From positions 8,419-72,418 of the forward strand of contig JAAFIV010000018.1 in the NCBI GenBank assembly GCA_013298775.1: a stretch of 64,000 nt of DNA, written 5' to 3'. The stretch is from Ignavibacteria bacterium (lineage in GTDB: Bacteria > Bacteroidota > Ignavibacteria > Kapaibacteriales > UBA4661). Shown in pieces: positions 60,620 through 64,000 of this stretch. Numbering within the stretch: position 1 is the first letter of the stretch; each line of letters opens with the position of its first letter. Below the pieces are notes generated by a model that saw only the letters and a list, made by a program, of their open reading frames with translations, was not told the DNA's origin and made no database searches. Made by a program: the position numbers and the translations under genes.

Positions 60620-61600
60620 ATGCGACCTTCTCCTACAATTTTCACCATTGTTGGGCTATTTTTCTCAGCATATTCTTTGTTTGCGCAAATTCTTCCAAAA
60701 AGCGGAGAAGTAACGCTAAAAACAAGCACGGGAACACTTTCGGGGACGTTAGCACTTCCGCCGCTCAGTTCTGATGCAGTGCCGCTTATTGTGATGATTT
60801 CCGGCTCTGGTCCGACCGACAGAGACGGGAATTCACTTGCGCTGCAAGGCAAAAATAATTCTCTCAAAATGCTTGCTGAAGAGTGCGCAAAAAGCGGTAT
60901 TGCTTCGCTACGCTACGACAAACGTGGCGTGGGAGCAAGCAAGAATGCGATGGCGAAGGAAGACGACCTCCGCTTTGAAGATTACGTGCGCGATGCAAAG
61001 GAATGGGTTCGCCAATACCGCATGGATAAACGCTTTGGGAAAATCATTGTTCTGGGGCATTCGGAAGGTTCGCTTATTGGAATGCTTGCTGCGCGGGAAG
61101 AGTTTGCAAATGGCTTCATTTCTCTTGCGGGAACAGGTTTTCCTGCCGATGAAGTTATCAAAAAACAACTTTCTGCGCAGCCGATTCCTGATGGATTCAA
61201 AAATGAGATTTTTGCAAAGCTCGACAGTATCAAGCGCGGTCTCACTGTCCGTGATGTCCAGCCGATGCTGATGAGCCTTTTCCGACCAAGCGTTCAGCCG
61301 TATATGCACTCGTGGATGCGCTACAATCCTCAGACCGAGATGGCAGGATTGCTTGTTCCAAGCCTGATTGTGCAAGGCACGACCGATATTCAAGTCGGTA
61401 GGGAAGATGCAGAAGCCTTAGTAAAGGCTCAGAAAACCTCGCGTTTGGCAATGATTGAGAATATGAATCACGTTCTGAAAATTGACAAGAAGAAAGACAT
61501 GATGGCGCAAATGCAAGGCAGTTACCAAGACTCCGCATTGCCGCTCGCGCCAGAGTTTGTGAAGGTTGTTGTTGAATTTGTGAAAGGTTTTCAGCGATGA
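60620..61600 (+). CDS. Exported alpha/beta hydrolase
   Basis: The protein has 326 residues with a signal peptide (IVGLFFSAYSLFAQ). Motifs are PLIVMISGSGPTDRDGNS (oxyanion), ASLRYDKRGVGAS, nucleophile Ser in VLGHSEGSLIGML, and SLIVQGTTDIQVG near the catalytic Asp, with His in IENMNHVLKI. The family includes periplasmic esterases and lipases of unknown substrate. It starts 12 bases after the TonB-like gene and overlaps the CBM9-like gene by four bases (ATGA). Confidence 0.9.
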   Translation: MRPSPTIFTIVGLFFSAYSLFAQILPKSGEVTLKTSTGTLSGTLALPPLSSDAVPLIVMISGSGPTDRDGNSLALQGKNNSLKMLAEECAKSGIASLRYDKRGVGASKNAMAKEDDLRFEDYVRDAKEWVRQYRMDKRFGKIIVLGHSEGSLIGMLAAREEFANGFISLAGTGFPADEVIKKQLSAQPIPDGFKNEIFAKLDSIKRGLTVRDVQPMLMSLFRPSVQPYMHSWMRYNPQTEMAGLLVPSLIVQGTTDIQVGREDAEALVKAQKTSRLAMIENMNHVLKIDKKKDMMAQMQGSYQDSALPLAPEFVKVVVEFVKGFQR

Positions 61601-62406
61601 ATGCTCAAGCCGCAATCCGAGCCAGATGTACCACGCCGCACCTTCGTTGGGGCGTGTTGTGTGCTTGTTTTTTCATCGTGTCTTTCGCGCCGCATCGAAA
61701 CGATACTGCTGCAAAGCCGCTTCCACGCTACACTGTGCTTCAAACACGTGAACAAATCTCGCTTGACGGGCAATTAACGGAAAATGCGTGGCTGAAAGCC
61801 GCTTCCACAGGCGCGTTTCGCTTGGCAAATGATAGTGCGGATGCAAAAAATCATACAACGGCAAAGTTGCTTTGGGACAGCACGTATCTGTACGTAGCGT
61901 TTGAATGTGCAGACAAAAACATCATTGGACGCATGACAAAACGCGATGCTAACTTGTGGGAAGAAGAAGTTGTCGAAGTGTTTTTGTGTCCCGACGACCC
62001 CGTGCTGCATGGTTACACAGAAATTGAACTCAGCCCTGCAAACACGCTTCTCGACTTGTTTGTGCGCTACACCCGCGAGGTCAATGGCTTTCCCGCGCCC
62101 GTTTCCTTGCCGCACCACACCGTAAACCTTGATATTCGTTCCGCAGTTTCGGTTCGAGGAACATTGAATAACGAATCCGATACCGACACCAGTTGGACGG
62201 CAGAAATGGCGATTCCGTTGCGAGATATTGTGCGGGCTGGACGTGTTGCGCCCGAAGATGGCGAAGTTTGGCGAATGAATCTATACCGCATGGAGCGTTT
62301 TCCTGAGCGCGAATTTATAGCGTGGTCACCAACGGGAATGAGTAAATTCCACGTTCCCAAGCGATTTGGAGAGCTTGTTTTTTCAAAAAAAAATGTTGGA
62401 GAGTAA
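61597..62406 (+). CDS. Exported carbohydrate-binding family 9-like protein
   Basis: The protein has 269 residues. A hydrophobic N-terminal segment (LRWGVLCACFFIVSFAP) is followed by a CBM9-like domain: ISLDGQLTENAWLKA, TTAKLLWDSTYLYVAFECADK, VVEVFLCPDDPVLHGYTEIELSPANTLLDLF and SWTAEMAIPLRDI, ending WSPTGMSKFHVPKRFGELVF. Such stand-alone CBM9 proteins bind sugars and are often near glycan-handling genes. It overlaps the hydrolase gene by four bases. Ligand unknown. Confidence 0.88.
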   Translation: MNAQAAIRARCTTPHLRWGVLCACFFIVSFAPHRNDTAAKPLPRYTVLQTREQISLDGQLTENAWLKAASTGAFRLANDSADAKNHTTAKLLWDSTYLYVAFECADKNIIGRMTKRDANLWEEEVVEVFLCPDDPVLHGYTEIELSPANTLLDLFVRYTREVNGFPAPVSLPHHTVNLDIRSAVSVRGTLNNESDTDTSWTAEMAIPLRDIVRAGRVAPEDGEVWRMNLYRMERFPEREFIAWSPTGMSKFHVPKRFGELVFSKKNVGE

Positions 62407-62519
62407 CGTCCTCAGCCTATATTGCGTTTTCTGAATGTGTTTGATTTTTCGTGCTTGATTTTCATAAAATTTGTTGTCTATTTTTGGATAACCACCACTT
62501 TCACTATCCTTGTTTCATT

Positions 62520-64000
62520 ATGTTTAATTCGATGAAAATTTCGACGCGCCTTGCCTTTGGCTTTGGTACCGTCCTTGTTTTGTTTGCGTTTTGTATTGTT
62601 TTGGGTGTTAATGCCGTAACGAATGTTGCTAACGACGTAACGAATGTTGTTGATGATAAAATGCCTAAAATCAACGCTTCAGTGGGAATAATGCTGCTGG
62701 CGCAGTCCAATGCAGAATCGGTGCTTCTTGTTGGTATTTTAGACGCGACGAATCCCGTCGAAAAACAGCAAATTGACAATGAAATTGCTAATGTAGAACA
62801 TCGGCGCATTCAAATTGGCGAGCATATCAAGCTCTTAAAAGAAAAGGTAACGACTGAGGGCGGCAAGTTGCGATTGAAAAAGCTCATAGAAGCACGTGAA
62901 GCGTACTTAAAAAACTTAAATGCCCTTCTCGAAGCAGCTAGAACCACAGCAACTTTTGATACTCAACTAAAGGCAAAATATACACAGGAGTTTTCTCCTT
63001 CGCGTATGGAATATCTTCGTGCGTGTCAAGATCTTGCGGATTGGCAACAACAACTTGCCGAAAAGACCGGTGATGCAGCGCAAGCAAACGCTGGGCAAAC
63101 ACGCAGTTTTCTTATTATGGTTGGGATTATCGGTATTGTCATCGCCGTAGGTGCAGCCGTAATGCTTACACGCAGCATTTCTAAACCACTTGAGGAAAGT
63201 GTTGCAACGGTTGGGAAAATTGCTCAGGGAGATATTAACACGCCGATTGATGCTACGCGGAAAGACGAACTTGGCGAATTATTGCGCTCAATGGCTTCGA
63301 TGCAGCAAACGATTAAACGCTTAGTTGCTGACCTCAAGAACCTGAGCAATTCCGCCCGCGCAGGGAATCTCAGTGTTCGCGCCGATGCCTCGCAGTATCA
63401 GGGAGACTTTCGCACAGTCGTTGGTGGGGTGAATGAGGTGTTGGAAGCAGTCGTGAAGCCACTTCAAGAGGCAAGTATCGTTCTAACAGATGTCGCTGAT
63501 GGCAATTTGACCGTGAGTATGGATGGAAATTATGCAGGTGAATTTGCCCGCATGAGTAATACCTTGAACGATACGGTGCGAACCATGAACGAAGTGATTC
63601 AGCAAGTAGCGGCGGCGGCGGCGGATGTGAGCGAAAGTTCGAGTTATTTAGCCGATACGAGCCACGCACTTTCATCAGGTGCCACGCAGCAAGCCGCATC
63701 ATTACAGGAAATTAGCGCGTCGTTGCAGGAAATTAGTTCGCAGGCGCGGCAAAGTTCCATGCAAGCGACCGAAGCTGAAAAACTTACGAAAAATACCGCA
63801 CAAGCCGCATACGACGGTGTTGAACAGATGAATAATCTCGTGGGTTCAATTCACGAGTTAAGCCGCTCCAGCCGCGAAATTAGCAAGGTGATTAAAGTGA
63901 TTGACGAAATTGCGTTCCAAACAAATCTTCTCGCCCTGAATGCCGCAGTGGAAGCCGCTCGCGCAGGACGACACGGCAAAGGCTTTGCCGTTGTGGCAGA
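62520..64000 (+). CDS. Methyl-accepting chemotaxis protein (3' end cut by window)
   Basis: The frame is open from ATG 62520 (or 62532) to the right edge, at least 493 residues. A first membrane helix (about 10-35) precedes a helical periplasmic domain typical of the 4HB_MCP kind. A second helix (about 195-220, [21 protein letters not shown]) leads to HAMP ([43 protein letters not shown]) and a second HAMP-like segment. The signalling tip is then reached: [32 protein letters not shown]. The tip matches the haem receptor at 44947 closely, so both probably couple to the CheA of this window. Confidence 0.93.
   Translation, partial: MFNSMKISTRLAFGFGTVLVLFAFCIVLGVNAVTNVANDVTNVVDDKMPKINASVGIMLLAQSNAESVLLVGILDATNPVEKQQIDNEIANVEHRRIQIGEHIKLLKEKVTTEGGKLRLKKLIEAREAYLKNLNALLEAARTTATFDTQLKAKYTQEFSPSRMEYLRACQDLADWQQQLAEKTGDAAQANAGQTRSFLIMVGIIGIVIAVGAAVMLTRSISKPLEESVATVGKIAQGDINTPIDATRKDELGELLRSMASMQQTIKRLVADLKNLSNSARAGNLSVRADASQYQGDFRTVVGGVNEVLEAVVKPLQEASIVLTDVADGNLTVSMDGNYAGEFARMSNTLNDTVRTMNEVIQQVAAAAADVSESSSYLADTSHALSSGATQQAASLQEISASLQEISSQARQSSMQATEAEKLTKNTAQAAYDGVEQMNNLVGSIHELSRSSREISKVIKVIDEIAFQTNLLALNAAVEAARAGRHGKGFAVVA

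Noticed and set aside
1-64000. tRNA and rRNA genes
   Set aside because: I looked for the GGTTCGA-type T-loop and for rRNA-like conserved runs on both strands and found no convincing candidate; a dedicated scan (tRNAscan-SE, Barrnap) would settle it.

Overview
The window looks like chromosome from a member of the Bacteroidota/Chlorobi (FCB) assemblage with moderate GC, possibly a Chlorobi-, Kapabacteria- or Rhodothermota-like lineage; this placement is inference. Supporting signs are a C-terminal domain of type IX secretion (T9SS) kind on an exported phosphatase, many Ala-Gln signal peptides typical of that group, Uma2-family expansions, a fused actinobacterial-type 2-oxoglutarate dehydrogenase E1/E2 protein, and S9 peptidase, GH20 and sugar-permease genes. 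I saw no rRNA, tRNA, CRISPR array, transposase or phage structural gene. Both edges cut genes: an ATPase on the left and a chemoreceptor on the right.

Layout. 1-1761: a truncated ABC/AAA-type ATPase followed by a small TOPRIM-like protein, a possible defence pair. 1935-9682: fused 2-oxoglutarate dehydrogenase, a Uma2 nuclease, a small overlapping membrane-protein pair bracketed by a duplicated hairpin, and an exported ARPP-1/PD40-VWA operon. 9992-16905: two exported histidine-phosphatase paralogues, a GH20 hexosaminidase and a TPR-sialate O-acetylesterase fusion. 17014-25584: MBL hydrolase, cation efflux, phosphate acetyltransferase, a decayed Uma2 gene, three DUF genes and an orphan lipoprotein. 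25693-34848: soluble histidine kinase, DNA glycosylase, esterase, acetyltransferases, sugar permease, Crp-like regulator and an outer-membrane protein. 34948-41635: exported S9 peptidase, PIN toxin/antitoxin pair, LysE exporter, tandem Uma2 genes and a subtilase.

41927-56147 is a large chemosensory and phosphorelay cluster on one strand: CheA with two Hpt domains, a haem-binding chemoreceptor, CheR, CheB, a REC-CheD fusion, CheY, an Hpt-REC protein, a hybrid kinase (REC-PAS-kinase-REC-Hpt) and a stand-alone REC. No separate CheW and no flagellar or pilus gene lies beside it. A second chemoreceptor starts at 62520 and runs off the right edge.

56387-62406 looks like a cell-wall sugar recovery block: a NamZ-type exo-muramidase fused to a serine beta-lactamase-like domain, an HGSNAT/NagX-like membrane acyltransferase, a TonB-C-like protein, an alpha/beta hydrolase and a CBM9-like protein. 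The GH20 enzyme and the FucP-type permease elsewhere in the window fit the same theme.

The non-coding DNA is rich in small palindromic elements. There are four copies of an intergenic repeat with the palindromic ACAGACAAGAATGTCTGT arm. Two MITE-like elements share a CCCTCTCCCAGAGGGAGAGGG-type core but carry different terminal inverted repeats, and one is flanked by an exact 10-bp direct repeat. A third long palindrome sits exactly at the stop codon of the Crp-like gene. These elements and the REC-CheD fusion are the most unusual features I can support.
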